From contig JANSYL010000006.1 in assembly GCA_024742455.1 (NCBI GenBank), positions 1 to 64,000 on the forward strand: 64,000 nt of DNA, in the 5' to 3' direction. This DNA comes from Paracoccaceae bacterium (GTDB lineage: Bacteria > Pseudomonadota > Alphaproteobacteria > Rhodobacterales > Rhodobacteraceae). The notes beneath the pieces were generated by a model. It was not told the origin of the DNA. It saw nothing but the letters and a program-made list of their open reading frames with translations, and did no database searches. The first letter of the stretch is position 1; each line of letters begins with the position of its first letter. The position numbers and the translations under genes are program-made. Below, piece by piece: positions 21,799 to 30,999 of this stretch.

Positions 21799-23101
21799 GC
21801 CGCTTGGCCCCGATCTGCGCAGAACGCCCTTGTGGAAAAGCGGCCAAGCGCGGCACAAATGGATGACCCAAAAGGACCTGAAACCGCAGATGACGATCAC
21901 GACGACCACCAAGGGCGAGGCGGGCTTGCCGCGCTATTTCGCGCCCGCCTTCGAAACGCTGAAAAAGATGGACCATGGCAGGCTGGATATCGTCCTGCCC
22001 GATGGTCGGTGTTTCCGGGCCGAGGCGCCCAATCCCGGGCCGGTGGCCGAACTGCGCGTGCATGACTCCGATATCTTCGCCCGCCTGATCCGCGAGGGCG
22101 ATCTGGGATTCTGCGACGGTTATCTCGACGGCATGTGGTCCACCCCCGACCTGCAGGCCTTCATGGACCTGGTCCATGCCGACAACCCCGGCATCTATGA
22201 CGGGTTTCTGGGGATGGAGGTGATCCGCGCCTATGAACGGTTCCGGTTCTGGCTGCAGCGCAACACCATGCGGCAGGCGAAAAAGAACATCTCGGCCCAT
22301 TACGATCTGGGCAATGAATTCTACGCGCTCTGGCTCGACGACACGATGACCTATTCCTCGGCGATTTTCGAAACCGGCCAGGAATCGACCGAGGCGGGCC
22401 AGATCGCGAAATATGCCTCGATGGTCGACCAGATGGGCGCCCGGCCCGGCGATCACGTGCTGGAGATCGGCTGCGGTTGGGGCGGGTTCGCGGAATACGC
22501 CGCCAAGGAACGGGGGCTGAAGGTCACCGGGCTGACGATTTCCAAGGAACAGTTCGACTATGCAACGGACCGTATCGCGCAAGCGGGCCTGTCCGACCGG
22601 GTCGAGATCAAGCTGCAGGATTACCGCGACGAGACGGGGATCTACGATGGGATCGCCTCGATCGAGATGTTCGAGGCGGTGGGCCAGAAATACTGGCCCG
22701 TCTATTTCGACATGCTGCGCGCGCGGCTGAAACCGGGCAAGAACGCCACCCTGCAGATCATCACCGTGCAGGACGAACGGTGGGACATCTACCGCAGGGG
22801 TGTCGATTTCATTCAGAAATACATCTTTCCCGGCGGGATGCTGCCCGCCCCCAAGGTGCTGCGCGCCGAGGTCGAGCGCGCGGGCCTTGAAGTGGCCCGG
22901 TCGGTGGAATTCGGCGAAAGCTACAGCCAGACTCTGCGCCGCTGGCACGACACGTTCAACGGCCGATGGGACGAGGTCGCCGCGATGGGGTTTGATGACC
23001 GGTTCCGCCGGATGTGGAATTTCTACCTGACATCCTGCGCGGCCGCCTTCCGCTTCGGGATCTGCGACGTGACGCAGATCACCGTCACGCGGCCTTCCTG
23101 A
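21779..23101 (+). CDS. Cyclopropane-fatty-acyl-phospholipid synthase family methyltransferase
   Basis: Up to 440 residues. SAM-binding motif EIGCGWGGFAEYAAK, the preceding KKNISAHYDLGNEFYALWLDDTMTYSSAIF and the later GQKYWPVYFDML and FIQKYIFPGGMLP are hallmarks of Cfa-type enzymes, which add a methylene (or methyl) group to unsaturated phospholipid acyl chains at the inner membrane. The start is doubtful: ATG 21779 has GGAGG close by but overlaps photolyase by 20 bp; ATG 21863 or 21890 would remove 28 or 37 poorly conserved residues. TrgA follows 1 bp after the stop. Confidence 0.85.
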   Translation: MKTVHSEPLGPDLRRTPLWKSGQARHKWMTQKDLKPQMTITTTTKGEAGLPRYFAPAFETLKKMDHGRLDIVLPDGRCFRAEAPNPGPVAELRVHDSDIFARLIREGDLGFCDGYLDGMWSTPDLQAFMDLVHADNPGIYDGFLGMEVIRAYERFRFWLQRNTMRQAKKNISAHYDLGNEFYALWLDDTMTYSSAIFETGQESTEAGQIAKYASMVDQMGARPGDHVLEIGCGWGGFAEYAAKERGLKVTGLTISKEQFDYATDRIAQAGLSDRVEIKLQDYRDETGIYDGIASIEMFEAVGQKYWPVYFDMLRARLKPGKNATLQIITVQDERWDIYRRGVDFIQKYIFPGGMLPAPKVLRAEVERAGLEVARSVEFGESYSQTLRRWHDTFNGRWDEVAAMGFDDRFRRMWNFYLTSCAAAFRFGICDVTQITVTRPS

Positions 23102-23102
23102 C

Positions 23103-23543
23103 ATGCCCACGGCGGCCAAGCTTTTCGGTTTGATCCTGTATTTCGGGATCGGCTGGCTGGCCGCCGGCTTTGTGGTCGACACCTTCCCCGAGGGCATGGT
23201 GCTGACCTGGTTCCCGCTGACCATCGCGCTGATCGGGGCGTGGCAGGGGTGGATGGTTGCGGGCGGCAACGCGGGCAAGGGCATCGGACTGGCATTCGCC
23301 AACGGCATCCGGGCATCGGTGCAACTGGCGTTTTTCGGGCTGCTGCTGTTTTCGCTCTACACCATGTTCCAGCGCGCGGCGCGTTTGCGCTATGACGGCG
23401 CGGGCGAGGCGGTGATCGCCACGCTGGAGCTGTTCCTGGAATATTTCCTTCAATCGCTGACGGTGCCGATCTGGGGCATTTTGCTGGTCGGGGGCGCGAT
23501 TGCGGGGTTGATCGTCGAAACCGTCTCCCGCATCTGGCGCTGA
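23103..23543 (+). CDS. trgA: TrgA-family membrane protein (tellurite resistance locus)
   Basis: 146 residues with three or four hydrophobic segments (about 5-25, 35-52, 72-95 and 118-140). The sequence and the order trgA-trgB-cysK match the tellurite-resistance locus described in Rhodobacter sphaeroides. How TrgA acts is unknown; as an inner-membrane protein it may alter tellurite entry or membrane redox properties. It starts one base after the Cfa-like gene's stop and is 22 bp from trgB, so the genes are probably one operon. Confidence 0.8.
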   Translation: MPTAAKLFGLILYFGIGWLAAGFVVDTFPEGMVLTWFPLTIALIGAWQGWMVAGGNAGKGIGLAFANGIRASVQLAFFGLLLFSLYTMFQRAARLRYDGAGEAVIATLELFLEYFLQSLTVPIWGILLVGGAIAGLIVETVSRIWR

Positions 23544-23565
23544 GAGCGGCCAAGGCGAAAACGAA

Positions 23566-24678
23566 ATGACGGCGATCTTTCTTTTCGGCACGCTGTGCCA
23601 TGCCCCCCTGTTCGAGGTGGTCGCGGGCCTGCCGCTCGGGGGGGGCTCGGCGCAGCTTCCCGGCGAACGGGTGGCGCGCGCGGCGGGCGGTCCTTACCCG
23701 GTGCTGACCGAGGGGCCGATGGCGGACGGGCTGTTGGTCGAGGTTGATGACCGGACGCTGGCAAGGCTCGATTTCTACGAATCCTGTTTCGGCTATCGGC
23801 GCGTGCCCGTCGATCTGCTGGTTGGCGGCACCCCGGTTGTGGCCCAGGTCTGGCGCCCCCGTGGTATCGAGACGGCGGAAGATGCGGATTGGTGTCTGGA
23901 CGACTGGGCCCGCGACTGGGGCGCGATCAGCGTTGAGGCCGCGCGCGAGGTGATGCGCCAGCAAACCACGGCCAGCCCCGAAGAAATCGCCCAACGCTTC
24001 TGGATAATCCGCGCCCGGGCGCAGTCCCATCTGCGCGCCGGGCAGTGGAACCGGCCCCGCCGGGTCGGGCGCGGAATGACGCGGGCCGATGTCGATATCG
24101 AAACCATCCGCCACCCCTATACCGGCTTTTTCACCGTCGAAGAAACACGCGCCCGGTTCCGCCGGTTCAATGGCGGCTGGTCCGACCCCGTCGAACGCGG
24201 CAGTTTCCGGGTGGCCGATGCCGCCACCGTGCTGCCCTATGATCCGCTGCGCGACCGGGTGCTGTTCGTCGAACAGGCGCGGTTCGGCCCGCTCAGTCAT
24301 GGCGATGCGGCACCCTGGCTGCTGGAACCTGTCGCGGGCATGGTCGATGCGGGCGAAACCCCCGAGGCGGCCGCCCGCCGCGAAGCAGAGGAGGAGGCGG
24401 GGCTGACCATCGGTACCTTGCACAAGGTCGCCAGCTATTATCCGAGTCCCGGGGGGATTGCACAGGTGCTGCATTCCTTCGTGGGCATCGCCGATCTGCC
24501 CGACGGCGTCACCGGCACGCATGGGTCGGATGCCGAGGATGAGGATATCCTGACCCATATCGTCTCGTTCGATACGGCGCGCGCATTGCTGGAGACCGGT
24601 GATCTGGTCGATGCCCCCTCGATCATCAGCCTTCAGTGGCTGATGCAGCACCGCGACCGGCTGCGTGCCGAGCCTTGA
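23566..24678 (+). CDS. trgB: TrgB-like two-domain protein: gamma-glutamylcyclotransferase-like plus NUDIX hydrolase
   Basis: 370 residues. The N-terminal about 130 residues have the AIG2/gamma-glutamylcyclotransferase look (IFLFGTLCHAPLFEVVAG, LDFYESCFGY). The C-terminal half is a NUDIX domain whose box GMVDAGETPEAAARREAEEE continues into AGL at residues 258-280 and fits GX5EX7REUXEEXGU exactly, as in ADP-ribose pyrophosphatases. This fusion and its place between trgA and cysK identify TrgB of the Rhodobacter tellurite locus. It probably hydrolyses a nucleoside diphosphate derivative; the link to tellurite is not explained by sequence. Confidence 0.85.
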   Translation: MTAIFLFGTLCHAPLFEVVAGLPLGGGSAQLPGERVARAAGGPYPVLTEGPMADGLLVEVDDRTLARLDFYESCFGYRRVPVDLLVGGTPVVAQVWRPRGIETAEDADWCLDDWARDWGAISVEAAREVMRQQTTASPEEIAQRFWIIRARAQSHLRAGQWNRPRRVGRGMTRADVDIETIRHPYTGFFTVEETRARFRRFNGGWSDPVERGSFRVADAATVLPYDPLRDRVLFVEQARFGPLSHGDAAPWLLEPVAGMVDAGETPEAAARREAEEEAGLTIGTLHKVASYYPSPGGIAQVLHSFVGIADLPDGVTGTHGSDAEDEDILTHIVSFDTARALLETGDLVDAPSIISLQWLMQHRDRLRAEP

Positions 24679-24739
24679 AGCCCGCGCCCGGGACGCCTAA
24701 GCCTCTATGAACCACGCGCCAGCGCCGGGAGGGGGAACG

Positions 24740-25771
24740 ATGACGATCCACAAAGACTTGGCCGCAGCCATCGGCAACACGCCCCTCTTCCGGCTCAACA
24801 AGGTCAGCGCGGCGACGGGCTGCGAAATTCTGGGCAAGGCGGAATTCCTGAATCCCGGCCAGTCGGTCAAGGACCGCGCCGCGCTTTACATCATAAGGGA
24901 TGCGGTGGCGAAGGGGCAGTTGCGGCCCGGCGGCACCATCGTCGAAGGCACGGCGGGCAATACCGGCATCGGGCTTTCGCTGGTGGGCGCCTCGATGGGG
25001 TTCAAGACGGTGATCGTGATCCCCGAGACCCAGAGCCAGGAAAAGAAAGACATGATCCGCCTGGCAGGGGCCGAGCTGATCCAGGTGCCCGCCGTGCCCT
25101 ATTCCAACCCCAACAATTACGTGCGCTATTCCGGCCGCCTGGCTGCCGCTTTGAACGAAACGTTGCCCGAGGGCGCGATCTGGGCCAACCAGTTCGACAA
25201 CACGGCCAACCGGCAGGCCCACGTGGAAACCACCGGGCCTGAGATCTGGGCCGATACCGGCGGCAAGGTCGACGGGTTCGTCTGCGCCGTGGGGTCCGGC
25301 GGGACCATCGCCGGGGTGGGGCAATACCTGCAGCCCAAGGGGGTGAAGGTGGCGCTGGCCGATCCGGAAGGATCGGGGCTGTTCAAGCTTTACACCGGGC
25401 AGGAGGCGGGGGGCGATTCCATCTCCGAAGGGATCGGGCAGGGGCGTATCACCGCCAATCTCGACGGCTTCACGCCCGACATGGCCTACAAGATCCCCGA
25501 TGCCGAGGCGCTGCCGCTGATCTTTGACCTTCTGGCCGAGGAAGGGATCTGTCTCGGCGGGTCGTCGGCCATCAACATCGCGGGCGCGGTGCGCATGGCG
25601 CGCGAGATGGGGCCGGGGCACACCATCGTCACCATCCTGTGCGATTACGGCACGCGGTATCAGTCCAAGGTCTACAACCCCCGCTTCCTGCGGGAAAAGG
25701 GCCTGCCGGTTCCGGCCTGGCTAGACCGCCCCGCCGCCGACATGCCGGATGTCTTCGACCCCGTGCCATGA
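24740..25771 (+). CDS. cysK: Cysteine synthase A
   Basis: 343 residues, somewhat longer than the E. coli enzyme (about 320). The PLP lysine is Lys44 in NPGQSVKDRAA, and the phosphate-binding GTAGNTGIGL loop and the substrate loop are present. It condenses O-acetylserine with sulfide to make cysteine. Start: ATG 24740 after GGAGGGGGAAC; the upstream in-frame ATG at 24707 lacks a ribosome site. In Rhodobacter cysK is part of the tellurite-resistance locus with trgAB, consistent with thiol supply. The stop overlaps the start of the MscS gene (ATGA). Confidence 0.92.
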   Translation: MTIHKDLAAAIGNTPLFRLNKVSAATGCEILGKAEFLNPGQSVKDRAALYIIRDAVAKGQLRPGGTIVEGTAGNTGIGLSLVGASMGFKTVIVIPETQSQEKKDMIRLAGAELIQVPAVPYSNPNNYVRYSGRLAAALNETLPEGAIWANQFDNTANRQAHVETTGPEIWADTGGKVDGFVCAVGSGGTIAGVGQYLQPKGVKVALADPEGSGLFKLYTGQEAGGDSISEGIGQGRITANLDGFTPDMAYKIPDAEALPLIFDLLAEEGICLGGSSAINIAGAVRMAREMGPGHTIVTILCDYGTRYQSKVYNPRFLREKGLPVPAWLDRPAADMPDVFDPVP

Positions 25772-28122
25772 GGCCGCTTTTCCGCCTGATCGCCCTTTGC
25801 CTGTGCCTCGCGCTGCCGGTGCTTGCCGCATCGGGCACGCCCGCATCCGCGCAGGCGACGGCACCCGCCGAACAGGGGATCGATTACCAGGCATGGGAAG
25901 ACGAGGCCGCCCGCGCCGAACGCCTGATCGAGGCCGGGCGCGCGTCGACCGCGTTTCTCGAAAACCTGCGTTCAAGCCTGGTGGACTGGCGGGCGCGGTT
26001 CCTGGCGGCGCTTGATGAAAACGATGCCCGTATCGCCACCGTCGAGGCGCAGATCGAGGCGCTTGGCCCGGTGCCCGAGGACGGGGCGGGCGAGCCGCGC
26101 GCGGTCTCGGAGCGGCGCGCCCAGCTGACCCGGCAACTCAGCGAGGCCGAGGCGCCGCGCGTGCAGGCCAGCGAGGCGTTCAACCGCGCCGACGGGCTGG
26201 TGGGTGAGATCGACGAGATCCTGCGGGACAGGCAGGCCGAGGAATTGCTGGAACTCGACCCGACGCCGCTCAACCCGGTGAACTGGGCCACGGCCCTGAC
26301 ATCGCTGCGTGACGTGCTGTCCAGCCTGACGGTCGACCTGCGCGACCGCGTCATCGATCCCGAGGCGCGGCGCACGGCGCTGGAACGGCTTGGCGGTATC
26401 CTCCTGATCGCCGTGGTGGGCCTGTTCCTGATCGTGCGCGGTCGCGCGGCGATGCGGGCCTGGGTCGACCGGCTCGGGCGTCGGCACAGCATCCGTCCCG
26501 GGTTGCGGTCTCTGGCCTATCTGGTCTCGCTCGGGCAGCTGGTGCTGCCGTTTGCCGGGGCGGTTCTGGTGATGGTGGCGCTCGCGCGGACCGAACTGGC
26601 CGGGCCCGATCTGACCGCGCTTGTCTCTGCGATTCTTGGGCTGGTGTTGTCGATCTATGCCGCCGTCTGGCTGGCCGGGCGGCTCTTCCCGCTGGATGAC
26701 GGCCATGAAGTGGCCTTCGATCTCGACGAGACGGCGCGGCAGGGCGCACACCGGGCCGTTATCACCATCGGGACCTTTATGGGGCTGGTGGCCGTGGCCC
26801 AGACCCTTGCAGGCTTCGACGAGGTCTCGCCGCCCGCGCGCGGGGTGTTCCTTCTGCCGCTTTACCTGGGCCTGTCTTTCGGGTTGTGGCGGCTGGCGCG
26901 CGCGCTCTTGACCATCGAGTCCCCCGAGGAAGAGGAAGGCGCCTCGGGGTTCTCGGTCAGGGCGACGCGGTTCCTGGCGCGCGCCGTGATCCTGGTGGCC
27001 GCGATCGGCCCGCTTCTGGCGGCGATCGGGTATCTCAACGCCGCCGAGGCGCTGATGCTGCCCACGGCCCATACCCTCGGCGTGCTCGCCGTTCTGGTAT
27101 CGCTGCAACCGGTGATCCGCGATCTTTATGCGTTGGTCTTCGGATCGACCGAGGAGGCCGCTTCCGAGGCGCTGATCCCGGTGCTGGTCAATTTCCTTCT
27201 GGTGCTCGCCGCGATCCCCGTCGTGGCGATGATCTGGGGGGTGCGGGGCGAACGGCTGGTCGATCTCTACACGCATTTCATGGGCGGCTTCACCCTGGGC
27301 GAGGTGCGGATCACCCCCGCCACGGTCGTATCGGTGGTGCTGGTCTTCGCGATCGGCCTGCTGGCCACGCGGCTGTTGCAGTCGGCGCTGAAAACCACCG
27401 TGCTGCCGCGCACCCGGCTGGATACCGGCGCGCGCAACGCGGTGACCTCGGGCATCGGCTATGTCGGCATCGCACTGGCCTCGGTGATCGCGGTGACGGC
27501 GGCGGGCATCGATCTGACGGCACTCGGCTTCGTGCTCGGGGCGTTGTCGGTCGGTATCGGCTTCGGCCTTCAGAACGTTGTGTCGAATTTCGTCTCGGGC
27601 ATCATCCTTCTGATCGAACGCCCGATTTCCGAGGGCGACTGGATCGAGGTGGGCGGCAATATGGGGATCGTGAAATCGATCTCGGTCCGGTCCACCCGTA
27701 TCGAAACCTTCGACCGCACCGATGTGATCGTGCCGAATGCCGATTTCATTTCCGGCACCGTCACCAACTGGACCCGCGGCAACACGGTAGGGCGCGCAGT
27801 GGTCACGGTGGGCGTGGCCTATGGCACCGATACCCGCCGGGTTGAAAAGATCCTGCACGAGATCTGCGCCGATCACCCGATGATCGCCAAGGTGCCGCCG
27901 CCCGGCGTCGATTTCCTGGGCTTCGGGGCCGACAGCCTCGATTTCCGCATCCGCGCGATCCTGCGCGACGTGAACGCGCTGCTGGACGTCAAGACCGAGC
28001 TTCACCACCGCATCGCCGAACGCTTCACCGCAGAAGGGATCGAGATCCCCTTCGCGCAGCGTGATATCTGGCTGAGAAACCCCGAGGCGCTGCGCGCGCC
28101 CGAACCCGGACCCGACACATGA
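25768..28122 (+). CDS. Large mechanosensitive channel of the MscS family (DUF3772 type)
   Basis: 784 residues. A signal peptide (about 1-29) leads into a periplasmic coiled-coil-rich domain (about 35-200, DUF3772-like). Several membrane helices follow (about 205-530). The conserved MscS pore and beta domain begins near 575: GFVLGALSVGIGFGLQNVVSN (pore-lining helix), GIILLIERPISEGDWIEVG and the C-terminal NADFISGTVTNW. Such channels release solutes on hypo-osmotic shock. It overlaps cysK (4 bp) and alaX (4 bp), so it is translated with both, though no functional link is apparent. Confidence 0.88.
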   Translation: MRPLFRLIALCLCLALPVLAASGTPASAQATAPAEQGIDYQAWEDEAARAERLIEAGRASTAFLENLRSSLVDWRARFLAALDENDARIATVEAQIEALGPVPEDGAGEPRAVSERRAQLTRQLSEAEAPRVQASEAFNRADGLVGEIDEILRDRQAEELLELDPTPLNPVNWATALTSLRDVLSSLTVDLRDRVIDPEARRTALERLGGILLIAVVGLFLIVRGRAAMRAWVDRLGRRHSIRPGLRSLAYLVSLGQLVLPFAGAVLVMVALARTELAGPDLTALVSAILGLVLSIYAAVWLAGRLFPLDDGHEVAFDLDETARQGAHRAVITIGTFMGLVAVAQTLAGFDEVSPPARGVFLLPLYLGLSFGLWRLARALLTIESPEEEEGASGFSVRATRFLARAVILVAAIGPLLAAIGYLNAAEALMLPTAHTLGVLAVLVSLQPVIRDLYALVFGSTEEAASEALIPVLVNFLLVLAAIPVVAMIWGVRGERLVDLYTHFMGGFTLGEVRITPATVVSVVLVFAIGLLATRLLQSALKTTVLPRTRLDTGARNAVTSGIGYVGIALASVIAVTAAGIDLTALGFVLGALSVGIGFGLQNVVSNFVSGIILLIERPISEGDWIEVGGNMGIVKSISVRSTRIETFDRTDVIVPNADFISGTVTNWTRGNTVGRAVVTVGVAYGTDTRRVEKILHEICADHPMIAKVPPPGVDFLGFGADSLDFRIRAILRDVNALLDVKTELHHRIAERFTAEGIEIPFAQRDIWLRNPEALRAPEPGPDT

Positions 28123-28835
28123 CGACACCGCTTTTCCTTGAAGACCCCTATCGCACTTCGGCCCCTGGTACCGTGACCGGCCTGACGGAGGAGGGCGGTC
28201 TGATCCTCGATGCCACGATTTTCTATGCTCGCGGCGGCGGTCAGCCCGGCGACAGCGGCGCCCTGGTTTGGGAGGGCGGGCGGATCGAGATCGCCACCGC
28301 CGTCAAGGGTGAGGACGGCGCGATCGTGCTGCTGCCCGCCGAGCCACAGACCCTGCCGCCGGTGGGTGCTGCGGTCGATCAGCGGCTCGACTGGGCGCGG
28401 CGCCATGGCCACATGCGGATGCACACCGCGCTGCACCTTCTGTCGGTGGTGCTGCCCTACCCGGTGACCGGCGGGGCGGTCGGCGCCGACAAGGGCCGGC
28501 TCGATTTCGCGATGCCGGACCCGCTCGATGACAAGGCGGTGGTCGAAGGGCAGCTCAACGCGCTCGTCACCCGCGACCTGCCCGTCACCGAAGACTGGAT
28601 CACCGATGCCGACCTCGCCGCCGATCCCGGGCTGGTCAAGACGATGTCAGTGGCCCCGCCCACGGGGGCGGGCCGGGTGCGGCTGATCCGGATTGGCGCG
28701 GGCAAGACCCAGGTCGACCTGCAACCCTGTGGCGGCACCCATGTCGCGCGGACCGGCGAGATCGGGAAACTGGCCCTGGGCAAGATCGAGAAGAAAGGCC
28801 GTGACAACCGGCGCATCAGCGTCGTGTTTGCCTGA
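28119..28835 (+). CDS. Alanyl-tRNA editing protein AlaX
   Basis: 238 residues, the AlaX-M/AlaX-II size. The zinc ligands of the editing site are visible: His102 and His106 in MHTALHLL, and Cys204 and His208 in CGGTH. YARGGGQPGDSG is the Gly-rich motif shared with the AlaRS editing domain. It deacylates mischarged Ser-tRNA(Ala) in trans. Start ATG 28119 overlaps the MscS stop. Convergent with mmsB; the 160-bp gap between them shows no clear terminator. Confidence 0.9.
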   Translation: MTTPLFLEDPYRTSAPGTVTGLTEEGGLILDATIFYARGGGQPGDSGALVWEGGRIEIATAVKGEDGAIVLLPAEPQTLPPVGAAVDQRLDWARRHGHMRMHTALHLLSVVLPYPVTGGAVGADKGRLDFAMPDPLDDKAVVEGQLNALVTRDLPVTEDWITDADLAADPGLVKTMSVAPPTGAGRVRLIRIGAGKTQVDLQPCGGTHVARTGEIGKLALGKIEKKGRDNRRISVVFA

Positions 28836-28995
28836 TCAGATATGGTGGGGAAGGTCCGCGGCCCGGCAGATCGGCACGAGGTGCACCTTTAGCCTTGAAA
28901 CACCGATCCGCCGGGCTTGTTGCGGACATATCTTGGAGTGTCGGGTTCACTGTGCCACAAAATGGCAACAGTTGCCAGAAAATTCCTCCACAACC

Positions 28996-29871
28996 CTAGC
29001 CCTCACGGTTTCGTGATTCGAAGCGCGGCAGCATCGCCGAGAAATCGCGGCCCGCGCCGTCCTCTTGCTCCACAAACCGGGCGTAAAGTGCCGCAGCTGC
29101 CGCGCCCATCGGCGTGTCGGCATCCACGTCCTCGGCCGCCTGCTGGCTCAGCCGCAGGTCCTTGAGCATCAGGTCGGCGGCAAAACCGGGTTTGTAGCCA
29201 TTGTCGGCGGGGCTTGTCGGGCCGACCCCCGGGGCCGGGCAATAGGCGTTCATCGACCAGGAATAGCCCGACGAGGTCGACACGACATCGAACATCGCCT
29301 GCCGGTCGAGGCCCAGCTTGTCGGCCAGCGCAAAGGCCTCGCAGGTCGCGATCATGGTGACACCGAGGATCATGTTGTTGCAGATCTTGGCGGCCTGCCC
29401 GTTGCCCGCCGGGCCGCAATGCACGGCCTTCTGGCCCATGATCTCGAACAGCGGTTTCGCGGTGGCAAAGGCCGCGTCGGACCCGCCGACCATGAAGGTC
29501 AGCGTGCCCGCCGCTGCACCGCCGACCCCGCCCGACACGGGCGCATCCAGCGCCCCGATCCCCGCCGCCTCGGCCTCGGCCGCAACCTCCCGCGCCGATG
29601 CCACATCGACGGTCGAACAATCCAGAAGCACCGCGCCGGGCGACATCGCGGGGATCACCTCGGATGCGACGGATTTCAGGATCGCTCCATTGGGCAGCAT
29701 GGTCATCACCACCTCCGCCCCCTTGGCAGCCTCTGCTGCGCTGGCGGCTGCCATCACGCCGTCGGGCATCGGGGCGGCGGTGTCGAACCCCGTCACCTCA
29801 TGGCCCGCCGCCGCCAGGTTGGCGGCCATCGGCGCCCCCATGTTGCCCAGGCCGATCACTGCGATTTTCAT
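28996..29871 (-). CDS. mmsB: 3-hydroxyisobutyrate dehydrogenase
   Basis: 291 residues, normal length. The N-terminal Rossmann fold begins IAVIGLGNMGAPMAANL (GxGxxG) and the beta-hydroxyacid signature follows. The catalytic lysine lies in GNGQAAKICNNM. It oxidises 3-hydroxyisobutyrate to methylmalonate semialdehyde with NAD in valine breakdown. It is last in the minus-strand order isobutyryl-CoA dehydrogenase - HIBYL-CoA hydrolase - mmsB, 45 bp after the hydrolase gene, and its product is the substrate of MmsA (33531-35030). Confidence 0.92.
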   Translation of the reverse strand: MKIAVIGLGNMGAPMAANLAAAGHEVTGFDTAAPMPDGVMAAASAAEAAKGAEVVMTMLPNGAILKSVASEVIPAMSPGAVLLDCSTVDVASAREVAAEAEAAGIGALDAPVSGGVGGAAAGTLTFMVGGSDAAFATAKPLFEIMGQKAVHCGPAGNGQAAKICNNMILGVTMIATCEAFALADKLGLDRQAMFDVVSTSSGYSWSMNAYCPAPGVGPTSPADNGYKPGFAADLMLKDLRLSQQAAEDVDADTPMGAAAAALYARFVEQEDGAGRDFSAMLPRFESRNREG

Positions 29872-29916
29872 TCTGTCCCTCCCTTTTGTCCCGGTCCGAT
29901 GCCGCGCTGCGCCGGC

Positions 29917-30951
29917 TCAAAGCTTCAAGGCATCGCGGCCAAGCGGCATCAGCATCGCGCTGACCTCCTGCGTGGTCACATCGTCAAGCCGCGCATGCCG
30001 CCATGTCGGGCTGCGGTCCTTGTCGATGATGGCGGCGCGGATGCCTTCGAGGAAATCGCCTTGCTCCATCGCCCGCCAGGTAAAGCGGTATTCCTGGCCC
30101 AGGGCATATTCGATCGTGTCCAACGCGCGCGCCCGGTGCACAAGTTCGATCGCGCAGGCCACCGACAGCGGCGCTCCCGTGGCCATCGCGGCCTCGGCAG
30201 CCTTGGCAAAATCGGTGCCCAGGTGGCGCATGCGGTTCAGGATGTCGCGCAGGCTTTCGCCGGAAAAGATATCTTCGATTTCGGCAAGGTGAGCTGCCAG
30301 AGCCGCCTCGGGGGCCGGTCGGGCTGCGTGGTCGACCAACTCGAAATCGCCGGTCTCGATCAGCCGGGTCTTCAGCGCCGTCCATTCCGCCTCGGGAATG
30401 TAGTAATCGGCAAACTCGGCCAGGATCGCATCGCCCGGCCCCATCCGTGCTGCGGTTGCCCCAAGGTATTCGCCAAGCCGTCCCGGCGCCTGGGCTAGCA
30501 AAAGCGACCCGCCCACATCGGGCACCAGTCCGATCCCCACCTCGGGCATCGCGATCTTCGACGTGTCGCCCACGATCCTGTGCGACGCATGGCAGCCCAC
30601 ACCGACACCGCCGCCCATGGTGAAGCCCTGCAGGAAACTGACCACGGGTTTCGGAAAATGGAACAGCTTGGCATTCATCCGGTATTCATCGGCCCAGAAT
30701 TTGCGCCCATAGGCAAAATCGCCTGCCGTCCCGGTGGCATACATCTCGGCGATATCACCGCCCGCACAAAACGCCTTGTCGCCTGTTGCATCAAGGATCA
30801 GCAGCGCCACTGCATCCTTGTCGCGCCACGCATCAAGCGCCGCCTCGATCTGCAGGCACATGTCATAGGTCAGCGCGTTCAGCGCCTGCGCCCGGTTCAG
30901 CGTGATCCGCCCGGCACGGCCTTCGATGCGAATTTGGATGTCCTCAGGCAC
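29917..30951 (-). CDS. 3-hydroxyisobutyryl-CoA hydrolase (enoyl-CoA hydratase/isomerase family)
   Basis: 344 residues, longer than ordinary enoyl-CoA hydratases and matching HIBYL-CoA hydrolases. Crotonase-fold motifs are FCAGGDIAEMY (oxyanion hole and CoA loop) and FTMGGGVGVGCHASHRIV, with the Glu-containing MPEVGIGLVPDVGGS. The C-terminal extension ending RHARLDDVT is typical of the hydrolase subgroup. Placement between isobutyryl-CoA dehydrogenase and mmsB supports hydrolysis of 3-hydroxyisobutyryl-CoA. No separate enoyl-CoA hydratase is present in this cluster, so methacrylyl-CoA hydration must be encoded elsewhere. Confidence 0.9.
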   Translation of the reverse strand: MPEDIQIRIEGRAGRITLNRAQALNALTYDMCLQIEAALDAWRDKDAVALLILDATGDKAFCAGGDIAEMYATGTAGDFAYGRKFWADEYRMNAKLFHFPKPVVSFLQGFTMGGGVGVGCHASHRIVGDTSKIAMPEVGIGLVPDVGGSLLLAQAPGRLGEYLGATAARMGPGDAILAEFADYYIPEAEWTALKTRLIETGDFELVDHAARPAPEAALAAHLAEIEDIFSGESLRDILNRMRHLGTDFAKAAEAAMATGAPLSVACAIELVHRARALDTIEYALGQEYRFTWRAMEQGDFLEGIRAAIIDKDRSPTWRHARLDDVTTQEVSAMLMPLGRDALKL

Positions 30952-30960
30952 GCCCCGGCC

Positions 30961-30982
30961 CCTTCATCTTTCCAGAAATACG
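30961..30982 (-). repeat. Dispersed intergenic motif, copy 3
   Basis: Minus-strand CGTATTTCTGGAAAGATGAA…, located in the 48-bp gap between two genes of one operon (isobutyryl-CoA dehydrogenase and HIBYL-CoA hydrolase). Confidence 0.65.
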
Positions 30983-30999
30983 GACAGCAAAGGCCCGCT

